Below, one piece after another: positions 36,694-45,613 of a stretch of 64,000 nucleotides of DNA. The position numbers and the translations under genes were made by a program. The DNA lies in assembly GCF_010668805.1 (NCBI RefSeq), contig NZ_WUFT01000001.1:62001-126000 (forward strand), read 5' to 3'. The notes below the pieces were generated by a model. That model was not told the origin of the DNA and ran no database searches. It saw nothing but the letters and a program-made list of their open reading frames with translations. Origin of the DNA: Rhizobium phaseoli. Lineage in GTDB: Bacteria > Pseudomonadota > Alphaproteobacteria > Rhizobiales > Rhizobiaceae. How positions within the stretch are numbered: the first letter of the stretch is position 1; every line of letters begins with the position of its first letter.

Positions 36694-38001
36694 ATGATCC
36701 CGCAGGAGATCATCCGGGCTAAGCGCGATGGCGACGAGCTCGACCCCGACGATATCCGGTCCTTCATCGCGGCACTCGCTGCCGGACAATTGTCGGAAGG
36801 CCAGATCGGCGCCTTCGCCATGGCCGTCTGGTTCAAGGGCATGTCGCGGGCCGAGACCGTCGCCCTGACGCTGGCGATGGCCGACTCCGGCGACCGGCTG
36901 CAATGGGCCGATATCGACCGCCCGATCGCCGACAAACATTCGACCGGTGGCGTCGGCGACAATGTTTCGCTGATGCTGGCGCCGATCGCTGCGGCCTGCG
37001 GCCTCGCCGTTCCGATGATTTCAGGGCGCGGCCTCGGCCATACTGGCGGCACGCTGGACAAGCTCGAATCCATTCCCGGCTATATGATTACCCCGGATGC
37101 GAACCTGTTCCACAAGGTGGTGAAGGAGGCCGGATGCGCCATTATCGGCCAGACCGGGGCCTTAGCGCCTGCCGACGGCAGGCTCTATGCCGTGCGCGAT
37201 GTGACTGCCACCGTCGATTCCATTCCCCTCATCACCGCCTCCATTCTGTCGAAGAAACTTGCGGCCGGGCTTCAGACGCTGGTGCTGGACGTCAAGGTCG
37301 GCAACGGCGCCTTCATGGCCGACCGTGCCCAGGCCGAGATCCTGGCGCAGTCGCTGGTCGAGGTCGCCAATGGCGCAGGTGTCGCGACCTCGGCGCTGAT
37401 CACCGACATGAACCAGCCGCTCGCCGATGCCGCCGGCAATGCGGTCGAGATGCGCAACTGCCTGGATTTCCTGGCGGGTGGCAAAGCAGACACGCGGCTC
37501 GAAACCGTCGTTCTTGCCTTCGCCGCCGAGATGCTGGTGAAATCGGGCATTGCGCCTTCCCTTGATGAAGGCGAGGCGATGGCGCGTCGGGCGCTGTCAT
37601 CGGGACAGGCGGCAGAGGTTTTCGCCCGCATGGTCTCGATGCTCGGCGGCCCGGCCGATCTCCTTGAAAACCCGCACAAATATCTGGCCAGGGCGCCTGT
37701 GGAAAAACCTGTCCCCGCCGCCCGATCTGGCTGGCTTGCCGCCTGCAATGCCCGCGGTATCGGCATTAGCGTCATCGATCTCGGCGGCGGAAGACGTCAT
37801 CCGGCCGACCGGATCGATCATCGCGTCGGCTTCTCCGAGCTCCTGCCGCTTGGCACCCGCGTCAGCGCCGGTGAACCGATCGCTCTGGTCCACGCCGCCA
37901 ATGAAGCGGCGGCGGAACGGGCAGCGGCGGCACTTGCCGCGCACTGCCGCATCACTGAGGAAAAGCCGGAGTTGGGGCCTGTGATTTCGACCCGGATCTG
38001 A
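36694..38001 (+). CDS. deoA: DeoA, thymidine phosphorylase
   Basis: Phosphorolysis of thymidine and deoxyuridine to base and deoxyribose 1-phosphate. 435 residues. The phosphate-site motif DKHSTGGVGDNVS near 79-91 and the family pattern SGRGLGHTGGTLDKLES near 110-126 are intact. It follows deoC by 1 nt and converges on the aspartic protease gene with a 5-nt gap. It completes the pyrimidine arm of the salvage operon. Confidence 0.96.
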   Translation: MIPQEIIRAKRDGDELDPDDIRSFIAALAAGQLSEGQIGAFAMAVWFKGMSRAETVALTLAMADSGDRLQWADIDRPIADKHSTGGVGDNVSLMLAPIAAACGLAVPMISGRGLGHTGGTLDKLESIPGYMITPDANLFHKVVKEAGCAIIGQTGALAPADGRLYAVRDVTATVDSIPLITASILSKKLAAGLQTLVLDVKVGNGAFMADRAQAEILAQSLVEVANGAGVATSALITDMNQPLADAAGNAVEMRNCLDFLAGGKADTRLETVVLAFAAEMLVKSGIAPSLDEGEAMARRALSSGQAAEVFARMVSMLGGPADLLENPHKYLARAPVEKPVPAARSGWLAACNARGIGISVIDLGGGRRHPADRIDHRVGFSELLPLGTRVSAGEPIALVHAANEAAAERAAAALAAHCRITEEKPELGPVISTRI

Positions 38002-38006
38002 TCGCT

Positions 38007-38540
38007 TTACTGCTTCAGGCTGAGCGAACCGTCGGCGACGGAATAGGAGGCGAGCTTCTGCAGGAAGCTCATGCCGACCAGCGTCGTCGTCAGCGCTTCG
38101 TCCTGGAGAACGAAGGCTTCGACATCGCGCACGCGGATGCCGCCGATTTCCACCCGGTCGAGCATCACATGCGCCGCCTTCGTCTGGCCGTTCGCGGTGT
38201 TCACCCCGTAGCGGAAATCAAGCTGGTTGGCGGTGAAGCCCAGTCGGCGGGCGAGCGTCTCGTTGAGCGCGACATAGGTGGCGCCAGTATCGATCAGGCC
38301 TTGCACCAGCTTGCCGTTGATCTTGAAGCCGCCGGTATAATGGCCCTGCGCGTCCGCCTGCAAACGGATCGCATTGCTGCCTGAGACCGGCGCGGGTGCC
38401 GCGGGCTTGTCATTCTCGGTTGATAGGTAATTGGCGGAAAGCGCGTCAGCAGACTGCTGGCCGGTGTCTCCGAAGAAGGAAGGCACCTGTGTTGCGAGCA
38501 CCGCGGCGATGCTGGCGAATAGGACGGTACGCACGAGCAT
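38007..38540 (-). CDS. Small periplasmic retropepsin-like aspartic protease (TIGR02281 type)
   Basis: 177 residues. An N-terminal hydrophobic segment (MLVRTVLFASIAAVLA) acts as signal or anchor. The single active-site motif LIDTGATYVALNETLARRLG near 82-101 is the D-T-G of clan AA; one motif per chain implies a dimer, as in retropepsins. The ATG at 38540 has AAGGA upstream; an ATG at 38588 would bury the hydrophobic start. Role and substrate are unknown. It lies between the two arms of nucleoside genes and seems functionally unrelated to them. Confidence 0.85.
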   Translation of the reverse strand: MLVRTVLFASIAAVLATQVPSFFGDTGQQSADALSANYLSTENDKPAAPAPVSGSNAIRLQADAQGHYTGGFKINGKLVQGLIDTGATYVALNETLARRLGFTANQLDFRYGVNTANGQTKAAHVMLDRVEIGGIRVRDVEAFVLQDEALTTTLVGMSFLQKLASYSVADGSLSLKQ

Positions 38541-38642
38541 GAAACAGAAATCCTTCCTGTATAAACCCCGCTTCATGCAGGGCCTCATGCTTCGGAATTG
38601 CTAAACCTCAAGTGCTGACAAGTTGCTAATATCGCCAACAAA

Positions 38643-38669
38643 AAGGCCCGGAATGAACCACCGGGCCTT
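38643..38669 (-). terminator. Intrinsic terminator after upp
   Basis: 9-bp perfect stem (AAGGCCCGG / CCGGGCCTT) with a 9-nt loop, followed on the minus strand by TTTTTGTTG. It ends the deoB-add-upp transcript. Confidence 0.88.
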
Positions 38670-38702
38670 CAAGTCTTTCGATTTGGTAAACGAAAGCTGA
38701 AA

Positions 38703-39332
38703 TTACTTGGTGCCGTACATGCGGTCGCCGGCATCGCCGAGGCCGGGCATGATATAGCCCTTCTCGTTGAGATGGCTGTCGATCGACGCGGTGAACACCG
38801 GAACATCGGGATGCGCGGCGCGGAAGTTGCGGATGCCTTCCGGAGCGGCAAGCAGGCAGAGGAAGCGGATATTGTGGGCGCCGCGTTCCTTGAGCTTGTC
38901 GATCGCGGCGATCGACGAATTGCCGGTTGCAAGCATCGGGTCGACGACGATGATCAGCCGCTCGGCCACGTCTTCCGGAGCCTTGAAGTAATATTCGACC
39001 GGCTGCAGTGTTTCGTGGTCGCGGTAAACGCCGATATGCGAGACGCGGGCTGAGGGTACGAGATCGAGCATGCCTTCGAGCAGGCCGTTGCCAGCGCGCA
39101 GGATCGAGGCGAAGACCAGCTTTTTGCCTTCGAGGATCGGCGATTCCATCGTCTGCAGCGGCGTCTCGATTGTTTCCATCGTCAGTTCGAGATCGCGGGT
39201 CACTTCGTAACACAGCAGCGTCGAGATTTCGCGCAGCAGCCGCCGGAAACTTCCCGTCGATGTCTCCTTGCGCCGCATGATGGTGAGTTTGTGCTGCACC
39301 AGCGGGTGATCGATGACCGTGACGCCGTCCAT
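38703..39332 (-). CDS. upp: Upp, uracil phosphoribosyltransferase
   Basis: Makes UMP from uracil and PRPP, recovering the base released by phosphorolysis. 209 residues. The PRPP loop [11 protein letters not shown] near 132-142 and the uracil-site segment [13 protein letters not shown] near 194-206 are present. I start it at [15 protein letters not shown] (39332), as in other rhizobia; an ATG five codons earlier has no visible ribosome-binding site. It follows add by 111 nt on the same strand. Confidence 0.96.
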
Positions 39333-39443
39333 GGGGAAGCCTTTCATTTTCTATCGACTGTTTCTTTCACGGAAATCGGCCCAACTGCAAGAGTGGCGGC
39401 CAATTTGCACCGATCATCCCCAGCCTCGCTCCACATTTGGCTC

Positions 39444-40412
39444 TCAAAGTCGGGCGAGCAGGGCCTTGCGTGTCTCTTCGTCGACGAAGGCCGCCTCGAT
39501 TGCCGTGCGTGTCATCGCATCGATCTCATCGTCGCTGAAGCCGAAAGCCTCGGCGGCAAGTTCGTATTCCCGCGCAAGCGAGGTATGAAAGAACGGCGGA
39601 TCGTCCGAGCTTATCGTCACCCGCACGCCGGCGTCCTTCAGCCGGCGCAGCGGATGCGAAGCGAAATCGGGAAAGACCTTAAGCGCGATATTGGAGCCCG
39701 GGCAGATCTCGAGCACGGTGCCGAGATCGGCAAGCCGCTTCACCAGGTCGAGATCCTCGATGGCGCGCACACCATGGCCGATTCGCGAGGGGCGCACCGC
39801 ATCGAGTGCGTCGGCGACACTGAAGGCGCCGCAGACCTCGCCGGCATGGATGGTAAGCCCAAGGCCGGCATCGCGGGCGATATCGAAGGCCCTGGCATAG
39901 TCGGCCACGCGCCCCATCCGCTCTTCGCCGGCAAGGTTGAAGCCGGTTATCAGAGGGTTGCCGGCCTTTGCCGCGTATTCAGCAGCGCCGATCACGCTCT
40001 CCGGACCAAAATGCCGCTCGCCGGTGACGATCAGCCGGGCCTCGATGCCGCTCTTTTCCCGAGCCCGCCGGATGCCTTCGCAGATACCCGATATATAGGC
40101 GTCGGCACCCAACCCGATGCGTTTGCCGTGGTCGGGCGAAACGATGAGTTCGCTGTAGATGGTATTGATGCCGGCGAGTTGGTCGAGATAGGTTTCGGTC
40201 AGATGCGCATAGTCCTCTTCGCTCCTGTAGACCTCGGAAACCTTGTCGTAACATTCGAGGAAGCTTGCGAAATCATGCCAGACATAGACGCCGCCGCGAA
40301 GCTCGCCGCTGATGTCGACGCCGTATTTGTGCGCCTGCGCCTCGGTCAATTCAGGAGGTGCCGCACCCTCCAGATGGCAGTGCAGCTCGACCTTCTTCAA
40401 ATGCGACGTCAC
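39444..40412 (-). CDS. add: Add, adenosine deaminase
   Basis: Converts (deoxy)adenosine to (deoxy)inosine, the substrate of the phosphorylase. 322 residues. Zinc ligands are in ELHCHLEGA (H11, H13); HAGE near 191, GHGVRAIED near 212 and SSDDPPFF near 270 supply the rest of the site. The short SSDDP form is also seen in adenine deaminases of this family, so base rather than nucleoside as substrate is possible. The start is GTG at 40412, overlapping the deoB stop (GTGA), with GGAG upstream. Confidence 0.9.
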   Translation of the reverse strand: MTSHLKKVELHCHLEGAAPPELTEAQAHKYGVDISGELRGGVYVWHDFASFLECYDKVSEVYRSEEDYAHLTETYLDQLAGINTIYSELIVSPDHGKRIGLGADAYISGICEGIRRAREKSGIEARLIVTGERHFGPESVIGAAEYAAKAGNPLITGFNLAGEERMGRVADYARAFDIARDAGLGLTIHAGEVCGAFSVADALDAVRPSRIGHGVRAIEDLDLVKRLADLGTVLEICPGSNIALKVFPDFASHPLRRLKDAGVRVTISSDDPPFFHTSLAREYELAAEAFGFSDDEIDAMTRTAIEAAFVDEETRKALLARL

Positions 40413-41629
40413 AGAAAACTCCTTCCATGCGGTCCGGCCGGAATGCCGAGATGGCCAGCTAAACTCTCGCCGATATCGGCATAGCTGCGGCGCACGCCGA
40501 TCGAACGCGACCGGATGCCCGGGCCATAGGCGATGACGGGCACGCGCTCGCGCGTATGGTCCGTGCCGCGCCAGGTCGGATCGCAGCCGTGGTCGGCGGT
40601 GAGCACGACGAGATCGCCTGGCTTCAGCTTCTTGTGGACTTCGGCCAAGCGGGCATCGAAGGCTTCGAGTGCCGCGGCATAACCCGGCACATCGCGGCGA
40701 TGGCCGTAAATCATGTCGAAATCGACGAAATTGGTGAAGACGAGATCGCCGTCCTCGGCCTCGTCGATGGCTGAGAGCGATGCATCCATCAGCGCCTCGT
40801 TGCCATTTGCCTTGATGACCCTGGAAATGCCCTGATGCGCGAAGATGTCGCCGATCTTTCCGACAGCATGCACGTGCCGGCCGTGTTCGACAAGTCGGTC
40901 GAGCAGCGTCGGCTCCGGCGGCAGCACGGAGAAGTCGCGCCGGTTTCCGGTGCGCTGGAAGGTCGAGGGAGACTGACCGATGAAGGGCCGGGCTATGACG
41001 CGGCCGATATTATAGCGATCGAGCAGCCCGCGGGCCAGACGGCAGAAAGTGAGCAGGCGATCGAGGCCGAAATGCCCTTCGTGTGCTGCGACCTGGAAGA
41101 CCGAATCCGAGGAGGTGTAGCAGATCGGCTTACCGGTGCGGATATGGTCCTCGCCGAAGCGGGCGATGATTTCCGTTCCCGAGGCATGGCAGTTGCCGAG
41201 AATGCCGGGCACATCGGCCTCCCTGCACAATGCCTCGATGAATTCGGCAGGAAAGGCCTCGCCCTCCATCGGGAAATAACCCCAATCGAAACTGACAGGT
41301 GTTCCTGCGATCTCCCAATGACCTGATGGCGTATCCTTGCCGCGGGAAATTTCGGTGGCGGCGCCATAAATGCCGTAGATCTTCTCGGGAACGGGCATGC
41401 CGGCTGGGAACCGGCCGGAGGCCGATCGGGCGATCTGCATCAGCCCGAGTTCCGACAGGTTGGGAAGGCAAAGCGGTCCGCTGCGCAATCCGGCACGGTC
41501 TGCGGCTCCGGCTGCGCAGAACTCGGCGATATGGCCGAGCGTATCGGCGCCCTCGTCGCCATAGGCCGCAGCATCCGGCGCTCCGCCGACGCCGAAAGAA
41601 TCCAGAACGAAAAGAAAGGCACGCGCCAT
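40409..41629 (-). CDS. deoB: DeoB, phosphopentomutase
   Basis: Moves phosphate from C1 to C5 of ribose and deoxyribose, linking the phosphorylases to DeoC and the pentose phosphate pathway. 406 residues. Metal and active-site motifs: [13 protein letters not shown] near 7-19, KDTPSGHWE near 98-106, and [16 protein letters not shown] near 346-361. It heads the minus-strand unit deoB-add-upp, opposite the transporter operon. Confidence 0.96.
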   Translation of the reverse strand: MARAFLFVLDSFGVGGAPDAAAYGDEGADTLGHIAEFCAAGAADRAGLRSGPLCLPNLSELGLMQIARSASGRFPAGMPVPEKIYGIYGAATEISRGKDTPSGHWEIAGTPVSFDWGYFPMEGEAFPAEFIEALCREADVPGILGNCHASGTEIIARFGEDHIRTGKPICYTSSDSVFQVAAHEGHFGLDRLLTFCRLARGLLDRYNIGRVIARPFIGQSPSTFQRTGNRRDFSVLPPEPTLLDRLVEHGRHVHAVGKIGDIFAHQGISRVIKANGNEALMDASLSAIDEAEDGDLVFTNFVDFDMIYGHRRDVPGYAAALEAFDARLAEVHKKLKPGDLVVLTADHGCDPTWRGTDHTRERVPVIAYGPGIRSRSIGVRRSYADIGESLAGHLGIPAGPHGRSFL

Positions 41630-41738
41630 TTTACACCCGAGAGAGCCGATCGCCGGCCCCAGGGACGTCGGAGCGGCAGAGCCTCAGCCATATAATGCTG
41701 CGGCCGGCTTGGCAAATTCGGGAAGAGGGAAGAGGGCG

Positions 41739-42320
41739 TCAGCAGTCACCGCAGGGGATCGAGTCGCCTTGCCGCTGGCGGTAGAAATAGCTGCGGCTGA
41801 TGGTGATCGTGCGCATGCCGTCCGGCAGGAAGTTCGGCGCAAACAGGAACATCGTATAGGGGATGCTGAGCTCGGTGCGAACAAGGAAGCTGCTCGCTGT
41901 CTTCATATCAGACGGCACATTGCTTACGGCGGTGTTCTTGGCATAGGGCGCGGTCCCGTCCTGCGCCCAGGACCAGAGCACTTTTGCATTGGCGCTGGCG
42001 TCGATTGTAATTCCGGTGATCTTCAGCGTCAGCGACGTGTTGTTGTAAGGCACGAAGATCGCGGTTGCGACCGACGGCATCTGTGCAAGCGTGCTCTTCG
42101 TGACGGATTGCTGCTGGGTGACGAGGTCGGCCACCGTGCCTGCGGCGCGTGTCAACCGCTTGCTGACGCTGAGGCCGATCGTGATCTCGAACGCGCCGAT
42201 ATAGAGCATGACGAGCACGGGAAAGAGGATCGCGAATTCGATCGCTCCGGCGCCCTTGCTGTCTCGGGCCAGCCGCCGCGCCGTCAATACCAGTCTGCTG
42301 AACGGGTTGCGCAACGCCAT
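41739..42320 (-). CDS. TadE/TadG-like pilus assembly protein (minor pseudopilin)
   Basis: 193 residues. A short basic leader (RRLARDSKG) precedes AGAIEFAILFPVLVMLYIGAFE near 24-45, the pseudopilin helix with the conserved Glu of the TadE domain; the rest is predicted periplasmic. It ends in a Cys-containing tail IPCGDC. Its ATG shares a base with the stop of the next gene (TAATG), so the pair is coupled. It belongs to the Flp/Tad pilus locus on the opposite strand. Confidence 0.87.
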   Translation of the reverse strand: MALRNPFSRLVLTARRLARDSKGAGAIEFAILFPVLVMLYIGAFEITIGLSVSKRLTRAAGTVADLVTQQQSVTKSTLAQMPSVATAIFVPYNNTSLTLKITGITIDASANAKVLWSWAQDGTAPYAKNTAVSNVPSDMKTASSFLVRTELSIPYTMFLFAPNFLPDGMRTITISRSYFYRQRQGDSIPCGDC

Positions 42321-42955
42321 TATGGATACTGCTCGTTCTGCAAGGCCGCGGTCGCGACGATCAGATATTCCCGCGGCATCGAACCGTCGGAGGGACGTAT
42401 CGTCGTGATATAGGGCCGGACCAGATCAGCGGTGATTTCCCAGCGATAGTAGGCGCGGACCATGTTGATGGTGCCTGCGCCGCCCGGCGCATATTTGAAG
42501 GCCGCCGTGTTGAGGTCGGCATATCTGTCGGTCGAAAGCTTGGGAATCGTCGTCGGAATGGCCGAGAAGCTGCTGAATGTCTGTACATCCAGGTAGAGTT
42601 TGCTCGGCGTAGCCACTTCGCTCGTCGAGCAGCGGATCAGGATCGAAATCTCATCGCAGAAAGCCTGGCGGAATTGCGTCTGGTTCATATCGGTCGTGCG
42701 GCCGAGATTATAGGTGATCTGCCCGGTTCGCATCTTGCGGCTCATCGTATCGACGGCGTTCGACACGAGTTCCTCGGCGGCAAAGGCGACGAAGGTTTCG
42801 AGGATGGCGAAAATCACCAGGAAATAGGGAATGGCGAGCAAGGCGAATTCGATCGCCGCGGAACCTTCGCTCGAGCGGCGGAGAGCGCGAAACCGTGAAA
42901 AACGGAACGGCGCGGAGACGCGCGCTTTATCCATCTTCTGATCAATTACCGTCAT
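42320..42955 (-). CDS. TadE/TadG-like pilus assembly protein (minor pseudopilin)
   Basis: 211 residues from the ATG at 42955; ATG at 42934 (with AGAAG upstream) is an alternative that would shorten it by seven. SSEGSAAIEFALLAIPYFLV near 29-48 is the TadE helix with Glu. The periplasmic part has two Cys (FCDEISILIRC) that could form a disulfide. It is the upstream partner of the TadE-like gene below and probably helps initiate or anchor the pilus. Confidence 0.87.
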   Translation of the reverse strand: MTVIDQKMDKARVSAPFRFSRFRALRRSSEGSAAIEFALLAIPYFLVIFAILETFVAFAAEELVSNAVDTMSRKMRTGQITYNLGRTTDMNQTQFRQAFCDEISILIRCSTSEVATPSKLYLDVQTFSSFSAIPTTIPKLSTDRYADLNTAAFKYAPGGAGTINMVRAYYRWEITADLVRPYITTIRPSDGSMPREYLIVATAALQNEQYP

Positions 42956-43062
42956 TGCCTGGACCCGAGCGACATTCTCTGTCCGCCACACTAGGGTCCG
43001 TTCGTTGATTTTCCGTTTCAGTTTGACGCGACGATTTTAACGATTGGCCGAAGGTAAGCCAA

Positions 43063-43473
43063 TCAGGGCGAGGTGGTGGCGGTGGTCGCCTGCTGCGCAT
43101 GCTGCTCGCAGTTCGGCGTGCAGGACAGCACAGAGCGTTCGGTCTGCCGGTAGACGCGCACCGTATTGCCCTCATCGATCGACACCAGAATACGCTCGTC
43201 GAGGATCGCATTGCCATCGGCATCGAGCAGCACCAGATTGGTCGTGCCGAAGCTGCGCCCTGTGAGAACGATGGTCTTGGCGTCGGCGACGGTCGCATCG
43301 GCGACCTTGGCATTGCCGACGATGACCTTGCTGACAGGGCGGTCGAGCTTCAACACGCGCGCGTGATCCATATAGACGCGCAGCATGTCATCGTCTGCGG
43401 CCGCGGAAACTCCCGAAATACCGAAAACGGCGATCATGCCGGCAAAGAAAATGGTTTTGCCGCTCGATGACAT
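43063..43473 (-). CDS. Stand-alone pilus assembly N-terminal-domain protein (CpaC N-domain-like)
   Basis: 136 residues with a signal peptide (about 1-24, ending VSAAA). The body VLKLDRPVSKVIVGNAKVAD then TIVLTGRSFGTTNLVLLD matches the N-terminal domain of secretins such as CpaC (Pfam T2SS-T3SS_pil_N) but there is no secretin channel. A C-terminal tail has two Cys (SCTPNCEQ). The ATG at 43473 has GAGG upstream. It diverges from pilA and shares the domain with cpaC in this locus; a pilotin-like or secretin-capping role is possible but unproven. Confidence 0.82.
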   Translation of the reverse strand: MSSSGKTIFFAGMIAVFGISGVSAAADDDMLRVYMDHARVLKLDRPVSKVIVGNAKVADATVADAKTIVLTGRSFGTTNLVLLDADGNAILDERILVSIDEGNTVRVYRQTERSVLSCTPNCEQHAQQATTATTSP

Positions 43474-43852
43474 TTGGTCCTCTTTCACGATCACAGCGCA
43501 ATATCTGCATAGAATGGAAAAAAATGGTGAACGAAGCCTTAAGCTCGCCTCCCTGTTCCAGGGTGAGGCGCAATGATCCGATTTGGCACGACCTCAGGGC
43601 CGCACACGCTCCGGTTGGAAGTAAGGCCTGTGCTATTATCGGATGAATCCGATGGTTATTCCGGGAAGATTGTTAAATATTGAAGTAGTCACGTAAGAAA
43701 ATACTTACCTTACAAGGGGCTGGTGTCTCGTTGACGCCTCGTTAACTCTTTTCTTTAAGCCGATGGAAACGCCCATTCGCTAGGTTGATGCCATCCGATC
43801 AACGGCAACAGTTGGCGGAAGTGCTGAACATCAACTGGAGTTAGGAGTTACC
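43474..43852. promoter_or_regulatory. Divergent regulatory region between the N-domain gene and pilA
   Basis: 379 nt with no supportable gene. A nested inverted repeat at 43546-43570 (CGCCTC...GAGGCG around CCTG/CCAGG) could be a hairpin or operator. Near 43742-43758 TTAA-N9-TTAA resembles a CtrA box but the spacing is 9, not 7. The long AT-rich stretch at 43660-43720 fits a strong pilin promoter. Confidence 0.5.
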
Positions 43853-44038
43853 ATGACCAAGCTTTTTAGCCGTTTTCTGAAGGACGAATCCGGCGCGACT
43901 GCAATTGAATACGGCCTGATCGCTGCCCTCATTTCCGTAGCGCTGATCACCGGCGCAACGGCGCTCGGCAATAGCATCAGCACCACGTTCAACAATCTGA
44001 GCACCAAGATGAACACCGGCGTTACGGCGTCGAACTAA
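43853..44038 (+). CDS. pilA: PilA, Flp-type (type IVb) pilin
   Basis: 61 residues, a complete Flp prepilin. The leader MTKLFSRFLKDESG is cut after G14; the mature protein starts ATAIEYGLIAALI with Glu5-Tyr6, the Flp motif. One hydrophobic helix forms the fibre core. TTAGGAG lies before the ATG. It is followed by a terminator, as expected for a highly expressed major subunit ahead of the assembly genes. Confidence 0.95.
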   Translation: MTKLFSRFLKDESGATAIEYGLIAALISVALITGATALGNSISTTFNNLSTKMNTGVTASN

Positions 44039-44104
44039 AAATAGGGGCAGCCACTTGGCGCCCTTATGATACGGCCGGATCGGCTCCGACTGATCTATAG
44101 AGCG

Positions 44105-44131
44105 GGCTCACAGGCTGAACGGCCGTGAGCC
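44105..44131 (+). terminator. Intrinsic terminator after pilA
   Basis: 7-bp stem GGCTCAC/GTGAGCC with a 13-nt loop, followed by TTTTC. It probably reduces read-through into cpaA. Confidence 0.7.
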
Positions 44132-44163
44132 TTTTCGCATATCGTTATGACGGGGGTATACGC

Positions 44164-44676
44164 ATGATCGCCGCTGCAGTGTTTGTGATATTGCCACTCT
44201 GCCTCGCCATGGCGGCCTTTTCCGATCTGTTCACCATGACGATCCCGAACCGCGTTTCGTTGATCCTTATTGCCTCCTTCTGCATCCTCGCGCCGCTCTC
44301 CGGCCTGGGCTGGGAGATGATCGGCATGCATCTTGCGGGCGCGGTAATCGTTTTCAGTGCCTGCTTTGCCCTTTTTGCCTTCCATGTGATGGGCGGCGGA
44401 GATGCCAAGCTGTTGAGCGCCACCGCGCTCTGGTTCGGTCTCAACCAATCCCTCGCCTTCCTGATGGTCGACGTTGCCATGATCGGCGGTCTGATAACCT
44501 TGCTGATCCTGCTGGTGAGAGCGCAAGCGAACACCATCCTAGCCATCGGGCTGCCGGTGCCGAATTCGGTCCTGCTGGCCAAGAAGATCCCCTACGGCAT
44601 CGCCATCGCGATCGGCGGCTTCATGGCTTTCCCTGACTCGCCGCTCTTCCTAGCCGCGCTGGAAAGCCTGAAATAA
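44164..44676 (+). CDS. cpaA: CpaA/TadV, prepilin peptidase
   Basis: Aspartic membrane protease that removes prepilin leaders. 170 residues, about five helices. The two catalytic Asp are D21 (AFSDLFTMTIPN) and D80 in the GxGD-type motif GGGDAK. It lacks the methylase domain of PilD, as usual for TadV. I start it at the ATG at 44164 rather than 44125, which lies inside the terminator hairpin. Confidence 0.93.
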   Translation: MIAAAVFVILPLCLAMAAFSDLFTMTIPNRVSLILIASFCILAPLSGLGWEMIGMHLAGAVIVFSACFALFAFHVMGGGDAKLLSATALWFGLNQSLAFLMVDVAMIGGLITLLILLVRAQANTILAIGLPVPNSVLLAKKIPYGIAIAIGGFMAFPDSPLFLAALESLK

Positions 44677-44683
44677 CGGCATT

Positions 44684-44699
44684 TTAAATGACCGTTAAC
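44684..44699 (+). promoter_or_regulatory. Canonical CtrA-type box upstream of cpaB
   Basis: TTAA-ATGACCG-TTAAC, exactly the TTAA-N7-TTAA(C) full site bound by the alphaproteobacterial cell-cycle regulator CtrA. It lies 87-102 nt upstream of cpaB; a further half-site TTAACCAT occurs near 44717. CtrA control of Flp pilus genes is known in Caulobacter; here it is inferred from the match. Confidence 0.62.
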
Positions 44700-44785
44700 T
44701 TAAAATGTAAGCGTTCCATTAACCATAATTATACCAATTGCTAGCATTCTGCAGGGCGAACATATCGTGCCCTGAGGAATGATCG

Positions 44786-45601
44786 ATGAAACCGGCCCGC
44801 CTTATAATTCTTGCTGTCGCCGTGGTGGCAGCCGGCCTCGCCGGCCTCCTGGCGATGCGCATGGCAGGCAGTGGCGGTGTCGTTACCCAGGTCCAGTCGG
44901 TCATCGAGAAGGAACCGACCGTCAATGTCCTGGTCTCGAGCGGCAATCTGGCGGTCGGCGAAAGGCTGGCCGACCAGTCGGTCCATTGGATGGCCTGGCC
45001 GCAAGGCGCCGTTGTCCCGGGCCTCATCACCGAAGCCGACAAGCCGGATGCGATTAAGGATCTGCAGGGTGCCGTCGTGCGCCTGCCGATCTTCGAAGGC
45101 GAACCGATTCGGCCGGAAAAGGTCGCCGATTCCAGCAGCCGCATCCTTTCCTCGCTGTTGCCGGCTGGCAAGCGCGCCGTTGCGACCGAGATATCGGTGG
45201 CAACAGGTGCCGGTGGTTTCATTCTGCCGAACGACCGCGTCGATGTCATTATGGTTCGCAAGGGCACTGAGGCCAACAAGCTCATCACCGAGACCGTGCT
45301 GAGCAATGTCCGCGTCCTGGCCATCGACCAGCAGATTCAGGAAAAGGACGACGGCTCGAAGGCCGTGGTCGGCACCACCGCCACGCTCGAGCTGACGCCC
45401 GATCAAACGAAGGTTCTCGCCGTCGCCCAGCAGATGGCGGATCGGCTGTCGCTGGCGCTGCGTTCCGTCGCCGATGCGCAGGAGCAGGATACCAGTGCCG
45501 CCGACTATCTACTGAGCGGCGACAACGGCAGTGCGAGCATCCAGGTCATCAAATCGGGCGCCATCGTCACCGATGCCAGCGCAGCGCCGAAGGCGGAGTA
45601 A
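44786..45601 (+). CDS. cpaB: CpaB/RcpC, Flp pilus assembly protein
   Basis: 271 residues. One N-terminal helix (about 4-24) is followed by a SAF domain starting VNVLVSSGNLAVGERL near 47-62 and the RcpC region GAGGFILPNDRVDVIMVR near 140. It probably sits in the periplasm next to the CpaC secretin. GAGGAA lies about 7 nt before the ATG. The 109-nt gap upstream holds the CtrA box, so transcription of cpaB onwards can start here. Confidence 0.94.
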   Translation: MKPARLIILAVAVVAAGLAGLLAMRMAGSGGVVTQVQSVIEKEPTVNVLVSSGNLAVGERLADQSVHWMAWPQGAVVPGLITEADKPDAIKDLQGAVVRLPIFEGEPIRPEKVADSSSRILSSLLPAGKRAVATEISVATGAGGFILPNDRVDVIMVRKGTEANKLITETVLSNVRVLAIDQQIQEKDDGSKAVVGTTATLELTPDQTKVLAVAQQMADRLSLALRSVADAQEQDTSAADYLLSGDNGSASIQVIKSGAIVTDASAAPKAE

Positions 45602-45613
45602 AAGGACGTGCAA

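Noticed and set aside
43742..43758. CtrA box before pilA
   Set aside because: TTAA-N9-TTAA has spacing 9 instead of 7, so it is not counted as a site, only mentioned.
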